Source: Halichoerus grypus
Taxonomy: Eukaryota > Chordata > Mammalia > Carnivora > Phocidae
Reading direction: 5' to 3'
DNA: 64,000 nt
Assembly (NCBI RefSeq): GCF_964656455.1
Contig: NC_135720.1
Location: forward strand, 109,504,696 to 109,568,695
Shown in pieces: positions 9,591 to 21,880 of this stretch (within the stretch, counting starts at the first letter, position 1; every line of letters begins with the position of its first letter). The notes beneath the pieces were generated by a model. The model worked only from the letters and a program-made list of their open reading frames with translations, searched no databases and was not told the DNA's origin. Made by a program: the position numbers and the translations under genes.

Positions 9591-12191
9591 AATACAAGAT
9601 TGGGGTGGAGGTGTGGTCTTAGGCCACTGTGGCTAAGATGAGTCAGAAGTTTTCCGAGTTAAAGGCCTGGAAACAGGAAGGTGGGACTGCAGCTGGAGCA
9701 GAAGGTGGGGCCCGGAAGGCCCCAAGTTGCTGGGGGATTGAGCGCAGAGGAGGGGCACCACGTGGTGGGTGGGGTGTGGTGACACCTCACGTCATGGGTC
9801 ATTGTCGGTCATGAGCTGCTAGGCATGGAAGGTAGAAGAGGTGGGTGAGGAGTCTGGGGAAAGGACCCCCACAGGGGAATCCCCTTGTTGACACCAGATT
9901 CATAACCTGCGTCAGTGAGACCCTGATAATGTTACAGGATTTCCTCTCCTCTAAGTGCCCGCGGTTCTTGGTCAGGCCGCTTCGAAGAATGAAGAGGTAG
10001 ACCGGACAGAGGGGTGGGCAGCGAGCAAGGTGTATGGGCGATAGCAAAGTGATAGCACAAAGCTCCCGAGGAGGAAGGGGACCCAAGGGGGCTGGCACGG
10101 AGTTTCTATGTCTAGGGGTTTTTATGGGCTCGTTGGCGGGCTGTTTTCATCTGATGAACCCTCCCTGTGCCTGTCACCCAATCAGGTTTTTGTCACCTCT
10201 CTATCACATGGGAAAGGGTGGAGGGCTCCTTCCAGGGCGGTGTAAAATCCTTTTAAGGGTGGTTTCCTCCGACCTCCGGTGTCGTCCTCGAGGAGACCCA
10301 TGGCTCCATGCCAGTTAAGAGTTTCACCCCCTGCTTGCAGAGGCTGGTCAAGCTTCTCCCAGCCACCCTGGCACTGAGGCTTTCTTGAGCCTGGGGCAGA
10401 GTACGGAAAGGAGGAGGCAGGCTGGGCTGGGCTGTTTTGGATGGGTGGGGTCTCTGGGAATGGCTGTCCTTCTGTGGGGCCCCTGAGGTTTGAGCTCAGC
10501 CCCGAAATAACAGCTCTTCACCCCTGAAGCAACAGGTACCCAACTTCCAAATTCATACACAACTGGTTCAGGAAGCCAATATGAGAATCTCCAGAATGTG
10601 TTTGTGTAACACAGTGAGAACTAAAATCTCTGCCCCTTCCCTCCTTCCAGGCCCCCGCAGCCCCTCCCCTGGAGCCGCGCACCAGCACAGGGCCAGGCTC
10701 TACAGATGTTTGTTGAATGAGTGAATGAGGCCGCTTAGCTGGTCTCCCTGCCTCTAACACAGACCCTCTCCCACCTGGCCATCACTGCACCCAGCAGGGA
10801 GAATCCTGAACTCAAATCTGACCCGCTTTCTGTCCTGCTTTAAACTCCTCCGAGCTCCCATTGCTCTTCTGGGCAACCCCGCCAGCCTCCTCTAACGGCC
10901 ACCCCCACCTCTTTCTGGCCTCGAGCCACAGAAAACTTTCTCCAGTGAGCCAGGCCGCCCAGGTCTTTGCCCCACGCTGTTTCCGGGATGTGCCCGTCCT
11001 CTCTCCCGGTGGCATCCTAAGGCCTGGTGGGATTGATGGTGGGCATCAGTTTCTCTGGGAAGAGTTCAGCAAGCAGCTGCTTCCATGCGGTTCGAGTTGC
11101 GTGTCTCCTGGTCTAACACCCCGGGTCCCTGACTGGGAGCCCAAAGAGAGAGCGGGGGGTGGCTTGTTCACCTTTGGCTCCTTCCCGCAGGACCCAGCAC
11201 AGAGAAGGGCTCAGTTTTTCAGTGGTTCCTGAGAGGAAGGTGAATGAACCAGAGTTCTGGACCCTCCCAGGGGTAACTCCATCCCTCTTCCTGGGGTAGA
11301 AGCCAAATCAGGAGGCAGATCTTATCCCACAAGGGCGAGTCTCAGCAGAGCCGGGTGGATGATCTTGAAGGACCTTGTCCCAGGCTGTGGTGACCTGGTG
11401 AGTCACGTAGTTGTGCCAAGTCACCTCCGTCTGGCAGGCAGGACAGGGACATGGGACACCTTATTTGTCCACACCCTCTCTGGCAGCTCCCCTCACCTCT
11501 CATCACCCCCACAGCAGCTCCAGTCACCACTCACGGATGACCCCAGGGGACTGGGCCTCCCACCCCGGCAGCCCCCAAGTCCCTGCACTTCCCTAGGGAG
11601 TAATACCTCCGCTCGCAGTGACCCCTCACCTTGTTAGCCAGCCGCCCAGTTTACAAAGCTCGTTCACATCAGTTCTTGCGGGATTACTTAACAGCCTTGG
11701 GAGGCAGGTGCCATATTTTACAGCCCCATTTAAGGGGCTTTTTCAAGTGAGGAAACTGAGTGTCTTGGTTTGTTTTCCCGGGAGAGCAAGGCCTAAGAGC
11801 AGAACTGGGAGATGGTTGGAGGAAGTACAGAAAGGGTGGGGAGACAAAGATGGGGAAAGCAAAAGGCAATTCAGCAGGCACTGTTGAGAGGTTGAAATTG
11901 GGGTTCAGTCCTGCTGGGATCGCCTGAAAAGCCTGGCCAGTACACCTCGGAACTGTCCCTCTGAAGGACAAGAGCCCTGCATTTACCCACCAAATGCCAC
12001 CTTCATTGATTGAGGATGCTTCCAGGGGTGTTAATCCCCACCTTCCTCCCATACAGGCTGGATGTGGCAGACGGCATTGTCCGAAGATGGCCAGGACAAT
12101 GTCTCCCCTCCCACGTAGTTGTTGGCAAAGTGACCTCACCACTCCCCCAGTAAGACATGGAGTGTGTTCCCTCGGCATGTGGCTGGGACTG

Positions 12192-12525
12192 TGGAAATGA
12201 CCTTCTGTGCTTTCTGAACCTACCTGTTAAGAGGCCTGGCAGCTTCCACTTCTGTGCTCTTGGGGAAGCCGGCGGAAATGTAAGGAACCCAAGTACCTTG
12301 AGCCCCGTGCTGTGAAGAACCAAACTAGGCACGTGGGGAAGGCCCAGGGACAGAGAATCTGCCCAGCCAAGGCGTCATCTTGGACATCCGAGCCCCAGCT
12401 TGAGATCACGTGGAAGAGAGTCCGGCAGGCTGCAGAATCTTGAGTAAATAAATGATTGGTATTGTTTTGAGCCTGTCAGCTTTTGGGGTGGTTTGTGACA
12501 CAGCGGCAGATAATGAGAACACGGG
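12192..12525 (+). mobile_element. MLT1-type MaLR LTR relic
   Basis: The 3' part reads AGTAAATAAATGATTGGTAT then GCTTTTGGGGTGGTTTGTGA and CACAGCGGCAGATAATGAGA, the characteristic MLT1 LTR end. The upstream 250 bases align loosely to the family (TTGGACATCCGAGCCCCAGC). The left boundary is approximate. Confidence 0.7.
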
Positions 12526-12999
12526 ATGGGCTTGCCCTGACCTAAGCAACTTTCTGCCAGGCTTTAGAGAGAGCTCTGAGGTAGAGAAGCAGAGAGGCCC
12601 CAATGCACACTGGGGAAGCTCTTGGGCAGCATGCGTGGGGGTGTCCACTGCAGCGGGGCTGACACCCAGAGCGGGCGGAGGGACGGGGACATGGGACACA
12701 AATAACATCTTCTTCCCTGAATCCAAAACTCTTTGAAGAAGTGGCACAGCTGAGACCAAATGCCGGCAGGTTTCGTAATTCCTCACCTAAGATCAAAGTT
12801 TTTTACTTTCAAGATATCAAAGCCCCTTCTATATGGGGTCTCTAACTATGTTTATCCCCTCTCTGCTAGGTTTCAACAGTCCTGGGAGGCCTGGGGGCTG
12901 TTACCATGTAGGCAGTGTGACCTACATAGCCACGTCTGCCATTTTTGGGATCCTTACCACACACGGGCCCTGACGGGGACACTTCAGGCCCATGGTCTC

Positions 13000-13095
13000 A
13001 TTTAATCCCCACAACATTAGCTGCATTTGGAAGTGGAGGCTCAGAGCAGTTATGTAACTTGCCCAAAGTCACACAGCTAGAAGCCTCCCCTCAAT
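13000..13095 (-). repeat. MIR SINE fragment
   Basis: TTTAATCCCCACAACATTAG and TAACTTGCCCAAAGTCACAC AGCTAG match the reverse-oriented MIR core. Confidence 0.8.
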
Positions 13096-13099
13096 TCTA

Positions 13100-16079
13100 A
13101 GCTGAGAAGCCCCAGCCTGGGCTACTAACTACCACATGAGGCTGCCATAACAAGGCTCTCTTCTGCTCAAGGGAGAGGTGACCAGGGAAGGTGTCCTGGG
13201 TGCATTGCCCAGCCAATCGTCACCTGTAAGACCAGTGAAGTGACCCAATCAGTAGATCCCAGCCCTTGCGGCGACTACCCCCAAAAGTCACCAGGGGATT
13301 CCTGGGCTCCGCCTTGGGAGATTCTGAATCAGAAGGTCTGGGGTAAAACCTTGGAAATACCCAGATTCTGGGAACACCTGGCTGGAGACCTCAGCGGTCA
13401 GGTCCCTTGGTGTTTCTGGCAACCCCTGGCAATTCATCCCTGCCCGTGTTTTCATTCTGCACTGAAATCCATGTTTACCTCGAGTTCTGTGAAACTTCCT
13501 TGTCATTCTTTGACTCCTTCACCTGCAGTGCTGGCCGGCTGAGCAGCTCTGTTTGGGGTGTTGACATCACACTCCATTCAATTCAAATCACCTCTATTTG
13601 TTGTCTCTCTTAGGTTACCTGGAACAGCTGATGTTGGTGAAGGAGGAAGGAAAATGAGGAACAGATACTGACCTGCCAGGCAGTCAGGCCCCCTCTCTGT
13701 CTGTCGATCCGCTCAGATTCCCACCCTCAATAGTTCACTCCAGGGGAAAGGTTCTGACTCAGTGCTCTGGAGCCTGTTCATACTGGCTCAGGAGAGCCAA
13801 TGGTTCCAGTTTCAGACATTTTATAAGCTGATTGTATTAGAAGTTAAACTATATAAACACACAAATTATATTAAGAACCAATGTAATAACTATGCAAAAC
13901 TCCTCATTTTCTAATTGCATGTCACTGTTACCCAGGCTTTTGAGGATATTTGCATCTACTGGAGGTATGTGGAGGGACTATTATATAATGGTTAGCTACT
14001 GTGTTTCTCTCCCCAACTTCACGTTTTGTGACATCGTGTTGGTAGCTTAAAATCGGCCGTAACAGGAGCATTGACACCATGCAGATGGACAGACAGTACA
14101 AATTCGGGCTCTCCCCTCCTTGGAGAGCCAGATGTTCAACATGGCCAGATGTGCCACGTGTCCAGCACATCATTGCACTGAGCTCCTTCTGGACTGGCCA
14201 TGTGGACTAAGTGGGGTGGGAGGGACAGTGAGGTTTTGCCTACCTTGGAAACGAGCAAGCATGTCTGGGTTTCAGGGAGATCATACCTCATAAAGAGTCA
14301 CTTGTATCCCCTGGGGCCCCTCAGACCATTGCTTATAGCTGTGAACCATGTGACACCCCCCCACCTTGGCAACACTGATTGGACTGGGAGAGGAAACCGG
14401 AACTGAGATGCACCAGTGGGATGATCTGGCTAGGCATTCAAAGCTAGGATGTTGAGAGACGGGGACAGTGCGCTGTAGGGAGCAGAGCCGTGAGGTCATG
14501 GAGGCTTGGGAGTGGTGGCCAACCTCTGTGGTCATGTGTGAACCAGAGGATGAAGGTGTGCAGAGAGAAGCAGAAGGATAGAGAAGACACACAGTAAGAA
14601 AGGCAGAGATAAGGAAATGGACGGGCTTTGCTTCCCTTGAGAGCTGCATCCTTCCGTGGAACCTCACCTTTTATAACTAATGGGCTTTGATCAATATAAT
14701 AGGCTTCGAACAGCCCCTACAAAAGCCTGTAAGCACTAAAGACCCCTATGTGCCCGTCCCTTTGCCCCCAAACCTCCACATTGTCCCTCTAAGACACTGA
14801 GTTCCCTGTCATTCAGCATACTCAGGCCAAGGGTTGGTGGCCACTCCTTGGAGATATTGGCAGTTGACCTCATAGGTCCTACTCGAACACATGATTCTGA
14901 ATTTCCACAATGGGAAGGCATAGGGGTATTTTAAGATTGTTTTTTCTCCTTGGCACCCAGTGCCCCCTGCCTAACACCTGGTCCCTGGCAAGGAAGCCTA
15001 TATCCCTGGGGATGGGAGTGGGGCATGCAGTAAACAAAGAGCACAAGAAAGGTTCTTCTGTCCCTGCTCCCCACATCAGTGCACACATCACCGTGGTGGG
15101 AGAATGGCAGGGGGGTGGAAACAATGGGAACCTATGAGTCATGGGGGTAGGCAGGATAACGTTTCTCCAAAAAAGCTCCTCCAGCCATGTCCGGAGTTGC
15201 TGACGTAGGCAACTGCCAGGCAGTGATACCTGGAATGACCCTCAGTTCTGGGCATTCACTTACCCTGCCCTGGATGACCTGGGTTTTCTTTTTATCTTTT
15301 AATTCAATTTTTATTTTTAGCAAAATGATATATATATATATATATAAATACTTCCAAAAAGTAAAAAAAAAAAAAAAAAAACTACTACACAGACGGTAGC
15401 GGAAAACGGCAATTGCCTGCCTCACCCTTCCCCATCCCCAGTCCCCAGAGGCAACTTCTTTTAGACTTTTCAACCATTTCTTATTTTTCTTCCACTTCTC
15501 CAAATAACATACAGCTATTTTTGAACCCCATTATTATTTTTGTTATCCTACTTTAGCAATGATCATCTCCCTACTAGAAAAGATGGGGATTAGCTCTGCA
15601 CGACCTCCAACACACAAACTTCTTCCCAGCCCTTCTACTATAGTTAGATTTCAATTTATGGTTAGATCCCAATTCTGTGTTCATGTTACTATGAAATACT
15701 ACCTAATGTACTTGGGTACCCTTTCTTGCATTCATTTTGTTTTCCATGTGTTTTGTTTGTTTAATTTTGTATGTTCCTGTCCCTGATTAATTTCCAAGGC
15801 CTGCTACAATTGCAAAACTCCTCCCAGGATTATCCATCAGTCGCATTTGTTTATTTCTTGGTGAATTTCTTTCAGAACCAAACATCTTCCCACTGCTATA
15901 GAGCTAGCAGGCTCAAGTGTCATTTCACTACTCACTGGGGATTCCTTTTGCCTCCTTCCTGCATTGAAGCCCCTGTTTTCTGTATCCAATGTCTTCCGTC
16001 TTTCTTTGTTTACTTCCTTGTCTGATGGAGCACTACCTTCAGTAGCTTTCTAAGAAATGGTGCAAGGGAGGTACAATGT
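13100..16079. other. Intergenic: mostly unique sequence
   Basis: No gene is supported. An AT-rich segment at 13810-14170 may be a very old repeat, not assigned. A (TA)n run at 15328-15346 and an A-run at about 15362-15380 are the only clear simple repeats. Confidence 0.6.
15328..15346. repeat. (TA)n microsatellite
   Basis: An uninterrupted AT-dinucleotide tract of about 19 bases lies in an A/T-rich segment, followed 15 bases later by an A18-type run. Confidence 0.95.
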
Positions 16080-16500
16080 TTGAGATCTTGTATGTCTAAA
16101 AAGATCTTTATTCTACCTTCATCTTGATTGATAGCTGGGCTGGGTATCTAACCCTAGGTTGGAAATTGTTTCCTTCAGAATTTTGAGAGCCTTTCCCCTT
16201 TGTTTTCTAGTTTCCTGTGTGGTTGCAGAGAAGTTCAGTGAAATAGTCCTGGGCCTTTGTATGTGACCTGTATTTTTGCTGTCTTTTCACCCTGGGAACT
16301 TTTTATGGTCTCTTTAACTACCCGTGCACTGGTCTGTATATTCTTGAGTTCACTGTTTAGCCCTCAGGCTTCCCTTCAATCTAGAAGCTCATGCTGTTCG
16401 GCTCCTTTCTGTGCTTATTATGTTCTATATATTTTCATTTAGGACTCTGGGGTTGGTTCTCTGATTTTCTAATTTTTACTTTTTGTCTTCTTATCCTACT

Positions 16501-16686
16501 TTTTTTTTTAAGATTTTATTTATTTATTTGTCAGAGAGAGAGCACAAGCAGTGGGAGTGGAAGGCAGAGGGAGAAGCAGGCTCCCTGCTGAGCAAGGGGC
16601 CCAGTGTGGGACTCGATCCCAGGACCCTGGGATCATGACCTGAGCCAAAGGCAGACGCTTAACTGACTGAGACACCCAGGCATCCC
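16501..16686 (-). mobile_element. CAN-SINE (carnivore tRNA-derived SINE)
   Basis: This reverse-oriented copy starts with a T-run and AAGATTTTATTTATTTATTT and ends GACACCCAGGCATCCC. It is flanked by the 11-bp direct repeat CTTATCCTACT (16490-16500 and 16687-16697), a target-site duplication proving insertion. Confidence 0.95.
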
Positions 16687-16860
16687 CTTATCCTACTTAC
16701 AAGAGGATTTTCCAAACTTTATTGTCAATACTCTTATTGATTAAAAAGAAAGTCTTCTACTTTATTATTTTTTTCTTTTTCTAACTTTTATTAAGACAAT
16801 TGCAAATATGCAGAAAAGTTGAAAAAAATAATATAGTTAACATTCTTTTCCTGACATTTA

Positions 16861-17360
16861 GGTCAGTGTTGTTTGATAGAAATATAATGTGAGCCACATA
16901 GGTAATTTTAAACCTTCTAGTAGTGGGCACCTGGGTGGCCTAGATTAAGCATTTGCCTTCAGCTCAGGTCATGATCCCAGGGTTTTAGGACTGGGTCCCG
17001 CATCAAGCTCCCTGCTCAGTGGGGAGTCTACTTCTCCCTCTACCCCTCTCTCTTGCTCACGCTCTCTCTCACGCATGCTTTCTCTCTCTCAAATAAATAA
17101 AATATTTTTAAAAAACCTTCTAGTAGCCACATTAAAAAGGTAAAAAGAAACGTGAAATTAATTTAATATTTTATTTCAAAATATATTTTAATAAATAATT
17201 ATTAAAACAATTATTAAGATAAATTTACATTCCTTTTTTTGTACTAAGTCTTTGAAATCCAGTGTGTACTTTATGATCACAGCATATCTCAATTCAGATG
17301 ATGTCAAGTGCTTAGTAGCCACACGTGACTAGTAGTTACTGTATTAGGCAGCACAGGACT
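16861..17360. repeat. Old interspersed repeat split by a CAN-SINE
   Basis: The left part (AATATAATGTGAGCCACATA) and the right part (TAGTAGCCACATTAAAAAGG, ending TTAGGCAGCACAGGACTAG) form one old mammalian repeat once the SINE at 16924-17113 and one copy of its 13-bp duplication are removed. The family was not assigned. Confidence 0.6.
16924..17113 (+). mobile_element. CAN-SINE
   Basis: The forward copy runs from GGGCACCTGGGTGGCC to the tail AAATAAATAAAATATTTTTA. It is bounded by the perfect 13-bp duplication AACCTTCTAGTAG (16911-16923 and 17114-17126) and inserted into an older repeat. Confidence 0.95.
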
Positions 17361-17451
17361 AGATTGAATGTTGTTATTATGTATCTATCTATGAACTATT
17401 CTGGTAGAGCCATTTGAAAGGAATTTGCAGGTCATATTACACTTGATTTTT

Positions 17452-17652
17452 TTATTTTTTAAAAGATTTATTTGAGAGAGAGGGAGTGAGTGGGGGATGG
17501 GGAGAGGGGCAGAGGGAGAGGGAGTGAATTTCAAGCAGACTCCCTGCTGAGCACAGAGCCCAACTCAGAGCTCCATCCCACCCCCTCAAGATCACAACCT
17601 GAGCCAAAACCAAGAGCAGGACGCTCAACCAACTGAGCCACCCAGGTGCCCC
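17452..17652 (-). mobile_element. CAN-SINE, diverged
   Basis: The reverse copy ends AACTGAGCCACCCAGGTGCC. The flanks TACACTTGATTTTT (17438) and TACACTAGATTTTT (17653) are a 14-bp duplication with one mismatch. The body has more changes than the other copies, suggesting an older insertion. Confidence 0.9.
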
Positions 17653-18825
17653 TACACTAGATTTTTAAATATCTTAGCCTGCAGATCCTAAAATTAAAAA
17701 TGTTCTGCTACACAATCCCACCACTATTAACACCCCTAACAAAATTAACAATAATCCCATAGTATCTTTAATATCTTGTCCAGATCCCAATTTCCCCAAT
17801 TTTGTCCACATTTTCTTTTATAGCTGGTCTATTTGAACTGAGATCCTGTCTAGTTTTATTTGGTTGTTGGATCTCCTTAGTCTTTTTAAAAACCATGATT
17901 GTTTCTCTTACAACATTGACAATTTAAGAGTCTAGGCAAGTTGTCTTACAGAATGTCCTACATTCTGAATTTGTCTGATTATTTCCTTATGATGTCATTT
18001 AATTCATCCCTCCACCCCCTGCATTCACTGGAGACTGGAAGTAAGATCATGGTGAGATTCAGGTTAAATATTTTTAGCAAGGATGCAGATAGGTTGCTAT
18101 CATATTTTTAATTTTCAAGAGCTATTTTTTATTCTGTGAATGTTCCTTTTTTATAGCGTCCTATTCTTGTTTCAAAGGCTACAGCAGTTTTCTTATCTCT
18201 GAGAATATTATCTCAAAGAGACAAAAAAAGATGCTGCCTTCTGCATCATCTCTGAGTTATGTTTTTCTCTTTTTTCTTATTTGCTTATTTTGGTTTCCGT
18301 TTTCATAGCAATGCCTCTTTCCCATTACCTAGCAACCCTTGGTTGTCTATTGATCTTTAAGACTGAATCTCTGATTATATGACCAGGGTTTGTGCCTAGT
18401 GGACTTGGTGGCAAGCTGACCTTTTCATCGAGAACCCCCCTAAATGTCAGTGTCTGTAGGCTTTTTCTATTGGGCCAATTTTCCTAAAGAGAATCCCCAG
18501 AATGTGCCAGGATATGTACACCTGTTTTCAATATTCCAATGTGGAGTGGGGAAGGGATTCAGGGAACTTATTGTTCATGTTCAGGGTAGTGGCAGTTAAC
18601 TCCCTGCCTCAGCTGTGTAAACGTCTCTGATGGTCAGCAAGCCCATTTTCTGCTAAGGTGGGGAAGCTGGTGTCCAGGTATGTAAGATGGAAGAGGAGGC
18701 CTGGGGCTGTCACTCCTCCTTTACCCACTTCCAGCCAGTCCTCTTCACCTCCTTTCAGAGGGATCTCGTGTCACCCAGTGCTGAGCCGTTCAAGACACTT
18801 GCAGCTCCAAGCAGTCTGCTGCTTC

Positions 18826-19027
18826 TTTTTTTTTTAAGATTTTATTTATTTATTTATTTGACAGAGAGAGAGAAAGAGCACAAGCAGGAAGAGTGGTAGG
18901 CAGAGGGACAGGGAGAAGTAGGCTCCCCGCTGAGCAAGGAGCCCGACTCAGGGCCGATCCTAGGACCCTGGGATCATGACCCGAGCCGAAGGCAGACACT
19001 TAACCGACTGAGCCACCCAGGCGCCCC
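18826..19027 (-). mobile_element. CAN-SINE
   Basis: The reverse copy begins with a T-run and AAGATTTTATTTATTTATTT and ends GAGCCACCCAGGCGCCC. Imperfect flanks CCAAGCAGTCTGCTGCTTCT and CCAAGCAGCCTGCTTCT mark the duplication. Confidence 0.93.
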
Positions 19028-19579
19028 CCAAGCAGCCTGCTTCTCATCGCCAGCCTGCCCATCCTTCCACCCCCCCACCCCAGGCAGTGAAGGTGCAGCT
19101 TCGGCCAGGCTAACTGCCCATCCCTTTCCAGCTTCCAGAATTTTGCTGCCTACAGTCCAGCTTCACTCTTTTTGTCCTGTGGGATGCCTTATTGTGATCA
19201 TCTTTGTGGGGTTCTAGGAGAGAGCAGGCATGAAAAGCAGGCATCCTCCATGCTTTCTCTCCAGCAATGGCCCATTTTCTGCAGGTGAAAATTGAGGCTT
19301 AGAGAAACTTTGAGGAGATCCCACATCCAAATTCCAACCCCACGAAGAAAGCAGCATGGCCAGAGACCTGGGAGAACTTTGTCCCCTAAAAGCTCTGCGG
19401 CCTGGCATCTGGAGAGTGGGGTGCCAAGATCTCGGTTTTGACCATGACACTAGACTTCTGAGATGGTCCCTTTGCCCCAAGCCAGTTCCTGCATGGCCCC
19501 ATTACATCCCCAGACTCCCGCGTAATCCCCGGGCCTGCTTGCCCTCCCCTGCCTTCCAGGGCCTGGCCCTCACTCTGGC

Positions 19580-19760
19580 CTTCCACATCTGCTTCTCTCT
19601 TTCACTCCTTTCATTTTTTTTCTCTTTTGATCTCATTTTCTCACTCTCGCTATCTCTTCTTCCTTCTTTTTTCTCTCCCACCTATTTTTCTCTTTCCCAT
19701 TTTCCCCCATTCTCTCTCCCCTCTTTTTCTCCATCCATCCCTGACTTCTTCCCTCAGGAA
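19580..19760. repeat. Polypyrimidine (CT-rich) low-complexity tract
   Basis: About 170 bases are almost purely C and T (TTCTCTCTTTCACTCCTTTC and similar) and end in TTCCCTCAGG, which by chance resembles a splice acceptor. It keeps several frames open and explains a 171-codon open frame here. Confidence 0.85.
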
Positions 19761-19783
19761 ATCAGGACATTTTCAATTTATTC

Positions 19784-19983
19784 CGGTGGCTCTCAACTAG
19801 GGCTGATTTCCCCCCGGTCCCCCGGGAAACGTCTGGCAACAGGGGAGGGGCTTGGTGCTACTGATACCTAGAGGGGAGAGACCAGGGATGTTGCCAAACA
19901 TCGTTTGATGCACAGGACAGCCCCCCAGGACAAAGAATTATCCGGCCCCAAGAGGTCAACAGTGCCAAGGTTGAGAAACCCCA
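19784..19983. mobile_element. MER20-type hAT DNA transposon
   Basis: The element starts CGGTGGCTCTCAACTAGGGC and ends CAAGGTTGAGAAACCCC. The interior AGGACAGCCCCCCAGGACAA then AGAATTATCCGGCCCC is characteristic of MER20 (about 219 bp). It is in the antisense orientation relative to the usual consensus. Confidence 0.85.
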
Positions 19984-19989
19984 ATCCCC

Positions 19990-20700
19990 TATAACCCCGA
20001 CTTCATACACACTCCCCCAGTTCCTCTCAGAGAAAACAAGAGGGGAGAACAGAGGCCCAGAAGGCCAGCCATTGCCGGCAGCCAGCCGCGATGAGCATCC
20101 CAGAGTGGGCGGGATGCAGCCCCGGGAGTCCCTGCTGTCGGTTTCGGCCTTCTCAGGGTCAGTCTGGTGGGGAAGTGCTCCTTAGCTCCCCCAGCGGCTG
20201 CCCCCAGCAGTTTACCTGGCCATGGGACCGCCCCTGGTCCTGGCTCAGGGGCAGGTAATGAAATCACAGCCAGTCCACTCCCCATCCCCCTGGCCTCTCC
20301 TACCACTCTGAGGACAGGCGGAGTCGCCTCTGATGAGTGTGAGCCGTGGAAAGCTACCTCTTCCTGAGCCTGTCCTCCCAGCCTGCCACAGACCCTCCTA
20401 AACCCCAGTGTCTGGTGTCGTGGGGGGGCCAGGCACGAGCTGGGGCCACCTCCTGCACTACGAAAGCCTCCACCGGCGGCGTCCACTTCCCGCAGTTGGT
20501 AGGAAGGGGGTCAGATTGTGGGGCAGGACAGAGCCCAGCCCCGATGAGCTCAGTGAAGGGGGCCAGGGCGGCTCAAAGCCAAGAGGAGAATCCTAGAGAC
20601 ACCTGGGTGGGTACCCTCACTTCAGCTGGACCTTCAGATTCTGTGCCACCCTCTGTGGTCCCTCAATATCCATTCTCCCACTTCCACATAGTAGTAAAAT
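19990..20700. other. Intergenic GC-rich unique block
   Basis: This GC-rich stretch has no recognised repeat and no supported gene. Open frames of 165-168 codons on both strands have no family features and are read as chance. Confidence 0.6.
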
Positions 20701-20729
20701 TTTCAGCTGGGCACACACGGCCCAGCTGC

Positions 20730-21280
20730 AGACTTCAACTCCCGGACCCTCTTGTGGCTAGGTGTGGCCACATGACTAAGTTCTGGCCAATGAGATATGA
20801 GCAGAAGGGCTGGGCGCAACATCTAGCTCGAGGAAGGAGGGTCCAAATGTGATGGCAGGAGCTGCAGCCTCCATTTTGGATCCTATGAAGCTATGTGTTG
20901 AGGATGGGAGAGCAAAACGGTGGAAGACACCTGACTCTCCATCACCACTCAGCTGCCCACCTCACTGTACCATCTACTGAGACTTCTACATGAGAGAGAA
21001 AGGAAATTGTTTCCTATTTCAAGTCACTATATTTGGGAGTCTCTCTTTTTTTAAAGAAGAGAGAGAGTGTGTGTAAGTATGAGCAGGGGGAGGGGCAGGG
21101 GGAGAGGGAGATGCAGACTCTCTGCTGAGCGCGGAGCCAGACGTGAGGCTTGATGTCTGTACGGGAGATCATGACCTGAGCCGAAACCAAGGGTCAGTCG
21201 CTTAACAGACTGCGCCACCCAGGCGCCCCTGGGGGGGGGGGTCTCTTTATTGTAGCAGCCTGAGTGTTTCCTGGCTAAAT
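20730..21280 (+). mobile_element. Old LTR-like repeat interrupted by a CAN-SINE
   Basis: TAAGTTCTGGCCAATGAGAT, the later GAGAGAAAGGAAATTGTTTC and, beyond the SINE, TTATTGTAGCAGCCTGAGTG follow the order of a common ancient mammalian LTR-type repeat. The subfamily was not assigned. The SINE at 21047 splits its 3' end. Confidence 0.55.
21047..21229 (-). mobile_element. CAN-SINE, truncated tail
   Basis: The reverse copy contains AGATCATGACCTGAGCCGAA and ends GCGCCACCCAGGCGCCCCT. GTCTCT flanks both sides (about 21039 and 21241), and a short G-run (about 21231-21241) abuts the head. Confidence 0.9.
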
Positions 21281-21559
21281 TAACTCCTCATTAAAGTCTT
21301 ACACGCGTTACTCCCAGCCCAGGCAAAGTAGGTGTCACTTCTTGCACTTTTCAGATGAAAAATTCATGACCCAAGGTCACCATTACTGTTCATTCATGAT
21401 GGAGCTGAGGCTTGAAGACAGGTTCAAAGCTCTGGCATGGACAAAGCCTGATGTTCTTTCCATTTCTGGCATTCTAGGATTCGCTGAAACCTATTCTGAA
21501 TCAAAGAGTGTGGCAGGCACCTGGGAACTCTGGCTCACTGGAGCCTTTTACACTCAAGT

Positions 21560-21880
21560 GTCATCTGATACAGTGGTCCTGCCCCCTTTCTGCCCTCCAG
21601 CCACAGTGATCTTTAGTTCCTCAAACCAGCCATGCTCCTTCTTACCACAGGGCCTTTGCTTGTGCTGTTCCCTCTGCCTGGAATAGGCTTCTCTCCCCCT
21701 TTCACCAAAGTAACCTCTTCAAATCCAAAAATCAAGTGACACGTCAGGAAAGCCTTATCTGTCAGTCCACTAGCCTGAGAACTCCACGAGGGCAGGCACC
21801 CTGTCTGGCTTTTGCTTACTCCTATATCTCCCACACCTAGCACGGTGCTGCAGTAAACACTTGGGATGAATGAATACATC
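21560..21880 (+). mobile_element. L2 LINE 3' fragment
   Basis: CCTTTGCTTGTGCTGTTCCC and TCTGCCTGGAATAGGC, followed by AACTCCACGAGGGCAGGCAC and CACCTAGCACGGTGC, are landmarks of the L2 3' end in order. It is non-coding now. Confidence 0.9.

Larger units (their letters stand above)
8351..12190. other. Intergenic: unique sequence with MIR and L2 relics
   Basis: No gene is supported. Recognisable repeats are MIR pieces at about 8690-8850, 9430-9590 and 11640-11760, and L2-like fragments around 10690-11010 (for example TGTTTGTTGAATGAGTGAAT). A C-run sits near 9366. The remainder is GC-rich unique DNA with short chance frames. Confidence 0.7.
16080..18350 (-). mobile_element. Old L1-lineage LINE relic broken by CAN-SINEs
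   Basis: Segments such as TAGCTGGGCTGGGTATCTAA (16130) and TTCAAGAGCTATTTTTTATTCTGTGAATGTTCC (18114-18146, given by position) resemble the antisense strand of ancient L1M elements; the second matches a block seen again at about 54130. Three CAN-SINEs (16501, 16924, 17452) and another old repeat (16861-17360) interrupt it. The family assignment is tentative and no reading frame survives. Confidence 0.45.

Noticed and set aside
19356..19871. Plus frame of 171 codons
   Set aside because: Most of it crosses a CT-rich low-complexity tract (Ser/Phe/Leu/Pro runs).
20600..20625. ACACCTGGGTGGGTACCC as a CAN-SINE head
   Set aside because: No SINE body or tail follows.
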